61,706 nt of DNA from Gammaproteobacteria bacterium. Its GTDB lineage: Bacteria; Pseudomonadota; Gammaproteobacteria; UBA1113. This document shows positions 28,641 to 37,133 of this stretch, piece by piece (position 1 is the first letter of the stretch; each line of letters begins with the position of its first letter). The DNA lies in the NCBI GenBank assembly GCA_021773305.1, contig JAJFKH010000070.1, forward strand, positions 1 to 61,706, in the 5' to 3' direction. Below the pieces are notes generated by a model that saw nothing but the letters and a program-made list of their open reading frames with translations, was not told the DNA's origin and did not search any database. The translations under genes were made by a program, and so were the position numbers.

Positions 28641-31600
28641 ATGCCAAATATAGATAAAGATTTTTTAAAAAATTCTGCTAAGAAAATGCAGAAGCTGGAG
28701 AAAGAAATCGAGAAGCTTCAAGCTGAAGTGGGACGATGGAATTATCCACTAGAAAAAATCGATAAAGAAATCGAATTATTATCAATGGCATCTGAAAAAG
28801 AAAAAAATTTAAAAAAAGAGATTATGACTGTTAATGCTGAATATAAAAAACTGCATTCAATTATTGAGGGTGTTCTCAATGCAGAAGGAAATAAAGTAAA
28901 AGGGCAACTTGAAGCCGAAGATCAGTATTTAACTGAGCAGAGAACATTGGCTGAAAAGGCGAAAGAAGAAGAGGCTAGTCTAATAAAAAAACAAGAAGAA
29001 GCAAAAAATAGTGTAAAAATAAAGCAAAAATTAGCGGAAAAATTGTTAGACAAAAATAATTCTGATTTGAAGAAAATAGAAAGCTCCATTATTGCAGAAG
29101 AAAAAAAAGTTAAAGAATTAATTATACAACGTGATGGATTTGAAAAAAACAAAATTGATGCAGAAAAAAAAGTTGCTGGATTTGTGCAGCGATTAACTGA
29201 GGTGGATGAGGAAAGGAAAGCGCTTCAGAAGGCGCAGGAAAGTCTTATAGAAAATAATAGCACGAGTACAACAAATGAAAATAAGAAAAACACAAATATA
29301 GAGGATATTAAAGGGAAGATTGAAAAGATTGAGGATGATTTATTATCAGAGGAATTAAATTATAAAAAAATTGTTGAGCAGCATCATAATAATTTAGAAG
29401 ATGAAAAGTCTAAGCAAGCGGATAGAGAGTCTGATATTGAAAAATTTATTACACAGCTTGAAGAAAAACTTAAAAAGTTAGAAAATTTAGTTAAAAACCA
29501 GAATGAATCTACAAAAAAAGCAAAGGGAAATGAAAGTAGAGAAAAAAATAAACTCTTAGAAAAGTCTGGAAAATTGCATGAAAAAACTGAACAGTTAAGC
29601 AAAAAGCTGGAAACAGCCAAAGCGTATCAGGCGAATGAAAAAAAACATGGTGATACATCAGAATTTATTTCTTCTGAAGAAGAGATCCTTGATATTGAAG
29701 AGCAAATATTAAACATCGAAGCGCAAAAAAAAGACATTGAAAAAAAAATTAAAACCCTCGATCGGAAACAGAAGATACATCAGCAAGAAGAGGAAGGTAA
29801 AGCTTCGTCTAAGCATGAAGTCTTGTTAGCAGAGGCTCATGAAATAAAAAAAGAAATCATGAGAAAACAGGTGGAACTACAGCAATCTAAGGTAGAATAT
29901 GCCTCAGAGAATGCCAAAGTGACAGATCAACAAATAATAGCTGAAGATGAATTCCATCAAAAAACAGATAAGTTAACTAAAAAATTGTGGGAAATGGAAA
30001 GTAAACTATTAGCATTAGAAGAAGCGTCAAGCGAAGAGGCTGCTGAGCAGGAAAGGATGAAGCGACGTAGCTTAGAAGATTTAAAAAAACAAACTCAAAA
30101 ACTTTCTAAGAAAGAATCTGAAAAAGAAAAGGAAAAACATTCTTTAGAGATTTTGATTGCTGAATCTCAGCAGCAAACGAATTTAATAAATGAAAAACTA
30201 CAAGATATGGATGCTAAAATAAAAGAGGTTACCCTAAGTTTAGAAGATATTCAATCTAGAAAGTCGGGTAATATTTCCGAAAAAAATGAGATTAAAAAAG
30301 CTTGTGAAAATGCAGTTTCCTCCTTAAATGAAGAATATGAACGTACTAAAAGTCATATTAAAGTGTCTGGTCAAGTGGCAAAAGAGCAGCTACGTTTGGT
30401 TGATAAAGCGGTTGACGAAAGGAAAAAGTTACTCGTTGAGCAGAAAGAAGTTGAAAGAAATCTTAAAGGTCAAAAAACACTTCTTGATAAGTTGAGATCT
30501 GAGAAAATTAAATTGGAAAGTTTGCAGGCGAGAGCTTCTCAAGAAAGAGAAAGTAGTGCTGATAAATTAATTGATCGAAAAGAAGATATGGTTTCCCAAT
30601 TACATAAAGCATTGGAAAATTTAGAGGCGGCAGAGAAAAAACAATCAGACTTAATGGTGGAAATGCAAAAAGTCAAAGAGCAATTGATTGAAGATGAAAA
30701 GATGAAAAAAGGAATGAATATAAAAGAGCAATTGCAATCCAAAATATTTGATGATGTGAGTCAAAAGCAAAAAGATAAAGCGCTGGAGAAGTTGGAAGAA
30801 AACAAAAAAGCCTACGAAATGATTTTAGAAAAAGTTGCATCCCAAAGCAATTATCCTGTCGGAAAAGATGTTTCTGAAGCAGGTCTACATGAGCTTCCTG
30901 AAGAGCTAGAAGCGTATAAAGATGTGATTGCGCAAATGGCTGCAAGAAGAGCGGCTAAAAAGAATCGCACAAAGAAAATTTTCGACAAAAAATTTGACAT
31001 CGAATTACCTAAAGAAAAGAGTATCGTGTCCCTTGTAGAGGAAGCAAGCAAGAAATCTTTAGATGGATTTGTAGCCATGACAGACAAAGCAGCAGCAGAC
31101 GAAGCTGCAAGGGAACAAGCAGCGGCAGACAAAGCAGCAGCAGACAAAGCTGCAAGGGAACAAGCAGTAGCAGAGAAAGCAGCGGCAGACAAAGCTGCAA
31201 GGGAACAAGCAGCGGCAGACAAAGCTGCAAGGGAACAGGTAGCGGCAGACAAAGCTGCAAGGGAACAGGTAGCGGCAGACAAAGCAGCGGCAGACAAAGC
31301 AGCGGCAGACAAAGCAGCGGCAGACAAAGCAGCGGCAGACAAAGTAGCAGCAGAGAAAGTAGCGGCAGACAAAGCAGCAGCAGAGAAAGTAGCGGCAGAC
31401 AAAGCAGCAAGGGAACAAGCAGCGGCAGATAAAGCTGAGGCGAAAAAATCTGCAACGAATAAAAAAAGAATGAAGAAAAAATCAGTAAAAACATCAAGCA
31501 AAAAATCCACTAAAATCACTGATAAATTATCAGCACTGACTCAATCGCTTAGTGACACAGAAAAAAAACCTAGATCTCAAAAAAACCTAGATGAAAGAAG

Positions 31601-32924
31601 TGATGTGAGAGAAGCATTAAGTAAAAATTCACAACCTGAGGTGATACCTGATAGATCTCAGATAGCAAAGCATTCTTCAGATGCTAAATTAAAAAGAGCG
31701 CCAACGACATTATCCAGCGTTAATCCAAAAATTGAAGACATTGATTATATTGGGGATATTAAGCAGGCTGTATTGAGTGAGTCATCACCTTGGGCCAATA
31801 CGCTACTGTATAGCATTGTTTTATTTTTTATTGTTGCTGTATTCTGGGCCAATAATGCTTATCTTGATGTGATTACGAGTGGTCAAGGAAAAGTTATTCC
31901 TTCATCACAAGTACAAGTGGTGCAAAACTTAGAAGGCGGTATTGTTGATAAAATATTTGTGAGTGAAGGGGATACTGTAAAAAAAGGGCAAAAATTAGTG
32001 CAAATTGACGATACTCGATTTGCAGCATCTTACAATGAAAATCTTGCCAAATACATGGCTATTCTCGGCTCTGTCGCTAGGCTGGAAGCCGAAGTAAAAG
32101 GTGAAGATAAGGTTGTCTTCCCAAAAATATTGCACGAAAAAGGCAAGGATATTATTGCCAGTGAGTCTCAATTATTTGATACACGAAAAGAACAGTTAGA
32201 TTCGAATTTGTATAACCTTCATGGCAATCTTGAGTTAGCAGACAAAGAATTGAAAATCACAGAGCCTTTGGTTAAAGAAGGATTAATGTCTCAATTAGAA
32301 TTGCTACGTTTGCAACGAGAAATTAATGAAATTAAAGGACAGATTAATACAGAAGAAGATAAATTTCAATCGGAAGCACAAAAGCAATTAACAGCCAAAG
32401 AAGGCGAATTGGCAGCGCTATCTGAACAATTGAAAGCAGTGAAAGACAGAAAAGATAGAACCATGGTGGTGTCACCGGTTCCAGGGATTGTGAAAAAAAT
32501 TAATATTGTTACCGAAGGTGGAGTGATTCAGCCGGGTATGGATATTATGGAGATTGTTCCATCGGAAGACAGTTTGCTTATTGAAGCAAAAATATCTCCT
32601 TCCGATATTGCTTTTGTTAACATTGGTGATGATGCTGTAGTCAAAATATCAGCTTACGACTATGCTATTTACGGTGGTTTGAAGGGAAAAGTCAATCATA
32701 TTAGTGCGGATACGATTCAAGAACAAGGTGAAAAAGAAGAGAAAAGTTATTATAAAATTTATGTTATAACAGACACAAATTATATTGTTCATGATAATTT
32801 GAAATACTATATCCGAGTGGGCATGACGGTGACCACAGATGTGCTCACGGATAAGAAAACCGTGCTGGATTATATTCTTAAGCCAATCCTAAGAGCCAGA
32901 GAGCGCGCATTGCGTGAGCGTTAA
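28641..32924 (+). CDS. Giant HlyD-type adaptor with about 1050-residue cytoplasmic coiled coil
   Basis: 1427 residues, three times the normal HlyD size. Residues 5-738 are almost pure Lys/Glu/Leu heptad-like coiled coil, with no proline between Pro36 and Pro739. Residues about 745-812 are a linker. About 815-935 is an Ala/Asp/Lys repeat (units such as AADKAAREQA), then a basic Ser/Thr-rich linker to 1050. A single transmembrane helix lies at about 1052-1071 (LLYSIVLFFIVAVFWA). From there to the end is a complete adaptor: VQNLEGGIVDKIFVSEGDTV, an alpha-hairpin, VVSPVPGIVKKINIV, a beta barrel, and the terminal YILKPILRARERALRER. One helix and a periplasmic C-terminal half put the whole coiled coil in the cytoplasm. 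Only the adaptor role is certain; the arm could tether cargo, ribosomes or a polar scaffold. It is cotranscribed with the ABC gene. Confidence 0.9.
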   Translation: MPNIDKDFLKNSAKKMQKLEKEIEKLQAEVGRWNYPLEKIDKEIELLSMASEKEKNLKKEIMTVNAEYKKLHSIIEGVLNAEGNKVKGQLEAEDQYLTEQRTLAEKAKEEEASLIKKQEEAKNSVKIKQKLAEKLLDKNNSDLKKIESSIIAEEKKVKELIIQRDGFEKNKIDAEKKVAGFVQRLTEVDEERKALQKAQESLIENNSTSTTNENKKNTNIEDIKGKIEKIEDDLLSEELNYKKIVEQHHNNLEDEKSKQADRESDIEKFITQLEEKLKKLENLVKNQNESTKKAKGNESREKNKLLEKSGKLHEKTEQLSKKLETAKAYQANEKKHGDTSEFISSEEEILDIEEQILNIEAQKKDIEKKIKTLDRKQKIHQQEEEGKASSKHEVLLAEAHEIKKEIMRKQVELQQSKVEYASENAKVTDQQIIAEDEFHQKTDKLTKKLWEMESKLLALEEASSEEAAEQERMKRRSLEDLKKQTQKLSKKESEKEKEKHSLEILIAESQQQTNLINEKLQDMDAKIKEVTLSLEDIQSRKSGNISEKNEIKKACENAVSSLNEEYERTKSHIKVSGQVAKEQLRLVDKAVDERKKLLVEQKEVERNLKGQKTLLDKLRSEKIKLESLQARASQERESSADKLIDRKEDMVSQLHKALENLEAAEKKQSDLMVEMQKVKEQLIEDEKMKKGMNIKEQLQSKIFDDVSQKQKDKALEKLEENKKAYEMILEKVASQSNYPVGKDVSEAGLHELPEELEAYKDVIAQMAARRAAKKNRTKKIFDKKFDIELPKEKSIVSLVEEASKKSLDGFVAMTDKAAADEAAREQAAADKAAADKAAREQAVAEKAAADKAAREQAAADKAAREQVAADKAAREQVAADKAAADKAAADKAAADKAAADKVAAEKVAADKAAAEKVAADKAAREQAAADKAEAKKSATNKKRMKKKSVKTSSKKSTKITDKLSALTQSLSDTEKKPRSQKNLDERSDVREALSKNSQPEVIPDRSQIAKHSSDAKLKRAPTTLSSVNPKIEDIDYIGDIKQAVLSESSPWANTLLYSIVLFFIVAVFWANNAYLDVITSGQGKVIPSSQVQVVQNLEGGIVDKIFVSEGDTVKKGQKLVQIDDTRFAASYNENLAKYMAILGSVARLEAEVKGEDKVVFPKILHEKGKDIIASESQLFDTRKEQLDSNLYNLHGNLELADKELKITEPLVKEGLMSQLELLRLQREINEIKGQINTEEDKFQSEAQKQLTAKEGELAALSEQLKAVKDRKDRTMVVSPVPGIVKKINIVTEGGVIQPGMDIMEIVPSEDSLLIEAKISPSDIAFVNIGDDAVVKISAYDYAIYGGLKGKVNHISADTIQEQGEKEEKSYYKIYVITDTNYIVHDNLKYYIRVGMTVTTDVLTDKKTVLDYILKPILRARERALRER
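31080..31437 (+). repeat. Low-complexity coding repeat (Ala-Asp-Lys / Arg-Glu-Gln units)
   Basis: Multiples of 15 bp built from gcggcagacaaagca (AADKA) alternate with units containing gctgcaagggaacaa (AAREQ). Several adjacent units are identical. Length is likely to vary between strains by slippage or unequal crossing-over. It lies within the HlyD gene between the coiled coil and the membrane helix. Confidence 0.9.
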
Positions 32925-33041
32925 ACTGTAGTCGTATCTTGTTCTACGTCAAAATTATGATCAGATCTTGAGCGTTCCCCAAGAATAATGATACACTTTA
33001 TGTTATACTCTTCAGCAAAAATACAACTAAATGAGGCATTT

Positions 33042-36000
33042 ATGAGTACATATAGCGAGACGTCTAAACGTGCGGCCATTACAGCCCTATATCGAGAGGA
33101 TGAGACCCTTTGTGTAGAGAAGCTATTGGGTAAATTATCTTTTACTAACAAGCAATTACAACAGATCCACGCTGTTGCTAAAGGGCTGGTCTTGAAAGTC
33201 AGAGAAAAGCGCATGGGTAAGGGTGGAATTGATGCTTTTTTGAAGCAATACGATTTATCTAATGAAGAAGGCATTGCATTAATGTGCTTAGCCGAGGCGT
33301 TATTGCGGATCCCGGACAAAGAAACTGCGGATAATTTAATTCGTGACAAGGTGCTTTCTGCTGACTGGCAATCCCATGCGGGAAAGAGCGAATCGTTGTT
33401 CGTGAACGCTGCTACCTGGGGGTTGATGCTCACAGGGAAAGTGTATTCATGGAATGATTTACAGCCAGGTAGGCTCGCGAATGGTTTAAAAAGACTTGCA
33501 GGCAAAGGCGGCGAGCCAATGATCCGCAAGACGGTAAATTACGCCATGCGCGTTTTAGGTAAACAATTTGTCATGGGGCGAAATATCGGTGAAGCCATTA
33601 AGCGTGCAAGGGAGTTAGAGGATAAAGGATATCGTTACTCCTATGATATGCTAGGAGAAGCTGCTCGGACAGAAGCCGATGCTATGGTTTATTTTCAATC
33701 CTATTGTGATGCGATTAATGCCGTAGGAAAAGCTGCCGGGGGGCGAGGCCCTATTGAAAGCCCAGGTATTTCCGTTAAACTGTCAGCTCTTCATCCGCGT
33801 TATGAATATTCTCAAAAAGATAAGACGGTTCCTGTGCTAATTGATCGTCTTTTGCAATTGGCTCAACTGTCAAAAAAATATGACATCAATTTAACCGTAG
33901 ACGCAGAAGAAGCTGATAGACTGGATATTTCGTTGGATATTATTGAAGGTGTGTTTTCAGATCCGAGCTTAGATGGTTGGGAAGGTTTCGGGCTTGCAGT
34001 TCAATCTTACCAAAAGCGTGCACCTGCTGTTATTGACTGGTTGGTTGATTTGTCACAGCGACATGGCCGTCGTATTATGATTCGCTTGATCAAGGGGGCT
34101 TATTGGGATTCTGAAATCAAAGTGAGTCAAGAACTCGGATTAAATAGCTATCCAGTATTTACTCGAAAAATGTCCACGGATGTTTCATTCCTTGCCTGTA
34201 CGAAACAGATATTAGCTGCGGGTGATGCTTTTTTCCCACAGTTTGCAACCCATAATGCTTATTCTGTGGCAGCGGTACTTGAGATGGCTGGTTCTCGGAA
34301 GGATTTTGAATTTCAATGTCTCCATGGCATGGGGCATCCTTTGTATGATGAAATTGTAGGGCAAGCTAACTTGGATCACCCTTGCCGTATCTATGCGCCT
34401 GTGGGGTGCCATGAAGACTTGCTAGCCTATCTTGTACGTCGATTACTTGAAAATGGCGCTAATACTTCTTTTGTTAATCGTATTGTCGATGCAAGTGCTC
34501 CAGTGGATGATATTATTGCTTATCCTGCTGCAAAGGTAGATGCTTATGCAGAAAAACCGCACCCTAACATTCCATTACCTGAAGCTATCTATGGTGATAA
34601 ACGCCAAAATGCTCGGGGAATTGATCTATCCAATCGTGCTGAGTTAGCTCAGTTGACAGAAGCGATTGACAAGTATCGTCAACGCCAGTGGCTGAGTTGT
34701 CCCATTATCAATGGCGAAGAAATAAAAGGAACAGGCCAGCCTGTTGTATCACCCCAAGATATCCATAGAACAGTGGGCCAGGTGGTCGAAGCATCTTTAG
34801 AGGATGTTTCGCAAGCATTGACGTTTGCTGCTGAAGGCTTTGTTAGCTGGGATAATACGCCTGTTTCTGAGCGAGCAAATTGTCTGTTGCGAATGGCTGA
34901 CTTATTAGAGGCCAACGGCGAGCAGTTGATGGCTTTGGCTATTATGGAAGCAGGTAAAACAATTCCTGATGCTTTGTCTGAATTACGTGAAGCAGTGGAT
35001 TTTTGTCGTTATTACGCTCAAGCTGCATTGGATAATTTCGAAAATCCCACAGAGTTGCCAGGCCCCACTGGTGAACAAAATGAATTAAGTCTCCATGGGC
35101 GAGGGACTATTCTTTGCATTAGCCCTTGGAATTTCCCTTTAGCGATTTTCATTGGCCAGGTGAGCGCAGCACTTGTCACAGGAAATGCTGTTATTGCGAA
35201 ACCTGCGGAACAAACGCCACTCATTGCGCATTTTGCAGTGCAATTATTATTAACTGCCGGTGTGCCTGGGAATGCATTGTATCTATTGCCAGGGAAAGGT
35301 GAGACCGTAGGTGCGGCTCTGGTTGCCGATCCTAGGATTAAAGGCGTTATGTTCACAGGCTCCACCCAAACAGCCCGGGTGATCAATCAAACCTTGGCAA
35401 ATCGAGAGGGTGAAATTGTTCCTCTCATAGCCGAAACCGGCGGTCAAAATGCGATGATTGTGGATTCTTCTGCGTTGCCAGAACAGGTAGTTAGTGATGT
35501 GTTGATTTCAGCTTTTGGTAGCGCAGGGCAGCGTTGTTCAGCGTTACGAGTTTTGTTTATTCAAGATGATGTTGCAGATAAATTTTTAACAATGTTAAAA
35601 GGAGCTATGCAGGAACTCAATCTTGGTGATCCGAGTTTAATTCGTACCGATGTAGGGCCTGTGATTGATAGAGATGCCTTAGAAATTTTACGTAGTCATT
35701 TTACCAAAATGTCTCAGAGTTCGACGCTACTGTATCAAGTACACATGCCGGAGTCATTAAACACAGGGCACTATTTTGCGCCAGCTGCTTTTGAAATAGA
35801 TTCCATTAAAAATTTAGAACAAGAAGTTTTCGGACCAATACTTCATGTTGTGCGTTATAAAGGAAAAGAGTTAGACGGTGTGATTGATGACATCAATGGG
35901 ACAGGATATGGATTGACGCTTGGGATCCATAGTCGTATTGATGAAACCGTCCAGTACATCAAAAGCCGTATTCGAGTGGGGAATACTTACGTAAATCGTA

Positions 36001-36188
36001 GTATGACTGGCGCGGTGGTTGGGGTACAACCCTTTGGGGGAGAAGGTTTATCGGGAACGGGGCCTAAAGCAGGAGGCCCTCATTATTTATATCGTCTTTG
36101 CACCGAGCGTACTCTTTCTGTTGATACTACGGCTGCGGGGGGAAATGCCTCATTGATGTCTATTGGAGATGAATCACCCGAAGCATAA
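33042..36188 (+). CDS. putA: Bifunctional proline dehydrogenase / P5C dehydrogenase (PutA), no DNA-binding domain
   Basis: Oxidises proline to glutamate at the inner face of the membrane. 1048 residues from the ATG at 33042 (GAGG six bases upstream); the frame extends to 32988 without family similarity. PRODH barrel: DAEEADRLDISLDIIE, RLIKGAYWDSEIK, HGMGHPLYDE and VRRLLENGANTSFVNRI. Aldehyde dehydrogenase half: ISPWNFPLAIFIGQ, FTGSTQTARVI, ETGGQNAMIVDSS and the catalytic Cys in SAGQRCSALR. The N-terminal ribbon-helix-helix repressor domain of E. coli PutA (1320 residues) is absent, so it cannot autoregulate by that route. Monocistronic. Confidence 0.95.
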   Translation: MSTYSETSKRAAITALYREDETLCVEKLLGKLSFTNKQLQQIHAVAKGLVLKVREKRMGKGGIDAFLKQYDLSNEEGIALMCLAEALLRIPDKETADNLIRDKVLSADWQSHAGKSESLFVNAATWGLMLTGKVYSWNDLQPGRLANGLKRLAGKGGEPMIRKTVNYAMRVLGKQFVMGRNIGEAIKRARELEDKGYRYSYDMLGEAARTEADAMVYFQSYCDAINAVGKAAGGRGPIESPGISVKLSALHPRYEYSQKDKTVPVLIDRLLQLAQLSKKYDINLTVDAEEADRLDISLDIIEGVFSDPSLDGWEGFGLAVQSYQKRAPAVIDWLVDLSQRHGRRIMIRLIKGAYWDSEIKVSQELGLNSYPVFTRKMSTDVSFLACTKQILAAGDAFFPQFATHNAYSVAAVLEMAGSRKDFEFQCLHGMGHPLYDEIVGQANLDHPCRIYAPVGCHEDLLAYLVRRLLENGANTSFVNRIVDASAPVDDIIAYPAAKVDAYAEKPHPNIPLPEAIYGDKRQNARGIDLSNRAELAQLTEAIDKYRQRQWLSCPIINGEEIKGTGQPVVSPQDIHRTVGQVVEASLEDVSQALTFAAEGFVSWDNTPVSERANCLLRMADLLEANGEQLMALAIMEAGKTIPDALSELREAVDFCRYYAQAALDNFENPTELPGPTGEQNELSLHGRGTILCISPWNFPLAIFIGQVSAALVTGNAVIAKPAEQTPLIAHFAVQLLLTAGVPGNALYLLPGKGETVGAALVADPRIKGVMFTGSTQTARVINQTLANREGEIVPLIAETGGQNAMIVDSSALPEQVVSDVLISAFGSAGQRCSALRVLFIQDDVADKFLTMLKGAMQELNLGDPSLIRTDVGPVIDRDALEILRSHFTKMSQSSTLLYQVHMPESLNTGHYFAPAAFEIDSIKNLEQEVFGPILHVVRYKGKELDGVIDDINGTGYGLTLGIHSRIDETVQYIKSRIRVGNTYVNRSMTGAVVGVQPFGGEGLSGTGPKAGGPHYLYRLCTERTLSVDTTAAGGNASLMSIGDESPEA

Positions 36189-36204
36189 AAATAGCGAAGC
36201 ACTT

Positions 36205-36220
36205 ATACCGTTAGCGGTAT
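36205..36220. terminator. Small hairpin between putA and a converging gene
   Basis: ATACCG, loop TTAG, CGGTAT: a perfect six-pair stem in the 34-bp gap between converging genes, without a T run. In addition ATAGCGAAGCAC (36191-36202) has its reverse complement at 36259-36270, giving a longer possible stem. Confidence 0.4.
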
Positions 36221-36222
36221 AC

Positions 36223-36423
36223 TCAGCGGTCAAATCTTTGAAAGTGCGGCTGACTGGGTGCTTCGCTATGGAACAAGCCTAATTGCTGTTTCATTTCAGG
36301 GGTGACTTCTACAATGCCAAAATTCACTTGGTTACTGGGGGTGTGGGCTTCGCGAATGGATGGAAAGGATTGCTCCATCGCGTCACAAAAATGCATGATT
36401 TTTTGTTGATCATTGGTATTCAT
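36223..36423 (-). CDS. Hypothetical small protein
   Basis: 66 residues with no recognisable domain; acidic/polar, beginning MNTNDQQKIMHFCDAMEQ and containing VEVTPEMKQQLGLF. Its start overlaps the stop of the upstream gene at 36423, as expected for translational coupling. No membrane segment or signal peptide. Confidence 0.55.
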   Translation of the reverse strand: MNTNDQQKIMHFCDAMEQSFPSIREAHTPSNQVNFGIVEVTPEMKQQLGLFHSEAPSQPHFQRFDR

Positions 36424-36917
36424 TAGGCTTTCTCTTCTTTTAGCATGGGGTAGTTAATGGAATGCAGGTTTGCTGCGGTGATTACTTGGGGATCAATAAA
36501 GGAAAACATTTGGTTTAAGGTAGGTTTTTTAACTTTATCCCGTAATTGATCGGGTATTACAAATGACACGGTGGCGGTGGGGTTTCCGAGGATTAAATTT
36601 TCTCTTGTTAAAATAGTTGCAGTTTTTTTATTGTCGGAAATATTTTTATTGGTATAGTAGGTATCTGAGTGGCTTGCTTTGGTACCGCTCGATGCCGCTT
36701 CAAGTCGATTTTGGTTGTTCACTTTTCGAGCCATACTAATAACCTTATGAATCAATTCTTTCGCTGTCCTTTGCTTATCATCATAGATTTCAACACTGGG
36801 TAGTGGGATTTTAATATATTGCAGCAACGGCTTTTTCTGCTTGGTATAAAGAATCGAGCGTTTACCCATTTGTTCTGAAGTACTATCGTCTTCTATTTCT
36901 TTAGCCATAATCATCAC
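36423..36917 (-). CDS. Hypothetical protein
   Basis: About 160 residues. The first GTG (36917) is only two bases from AAGG, so ATG at 36914 or 36908 may be the real start. Basic, soluble, no signal peptide; contains LLQYIKIPLPSVEIYDD, a polar central stretch rich in Ser/Asn/Lys, and NLILGNPTATVSFVIPDQL. I do not recognise a family. It forms a two-gene unit with the 66-residue gene and is divergent from the antiporter gene. Confidence 0.6.
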   Translation of the reverse strand: MMIMAKEIEDDSTSEQMGKRSILYTKQKKPLLQYIKIPLPSVEIYDDKQRTAKELIHKVISMARKVNNQNRLEAASSGTKASHSDTYYTNKNISDNKKTATILTRENLILGNPTATVSFVIPDQLRDKVKKPTLNQMFSFIDPQVITAANLHSINYPMLKEEKA

Positions 36918-37133
36918 AACCTTATAAATGAATTATCAATATCTTTTATGTAGACCTAACTATGAGTTTAAACCAGCAGTCTTAACAAAAGATTAATGGC
37001 CTGAGAATTTTTAGAAACGTTGTAAAATCAATTGCAAAGAATGAAAATTTTGATATGCAAGAGAGGCTCCATTACGGTAGAATGGCTCTAACAGGGTTAA
37101 ATCTGGCAAGGTTAATTCAGGGCTGCTTATTTT

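Noticed and set aside
31080-31437. Possible CRISPR array from regularly spaced short repeats
   Set aside because: Units are contiguous, in frame, without unique spacers, and coding.
30851-31519. 222-codon Ala/Ser/Leu-rich open frame on the minus strand
   Set aside because: It is the antisense image of the AADKA repeats in the HlyD gene; low complexity and no independent coding signal.
32988-33041. N-terminal extension of PutA
   Set aside because: Does not resemble a PutA DNA-binding domain; the ATG at 33042 has a proper ribosome-binding site.
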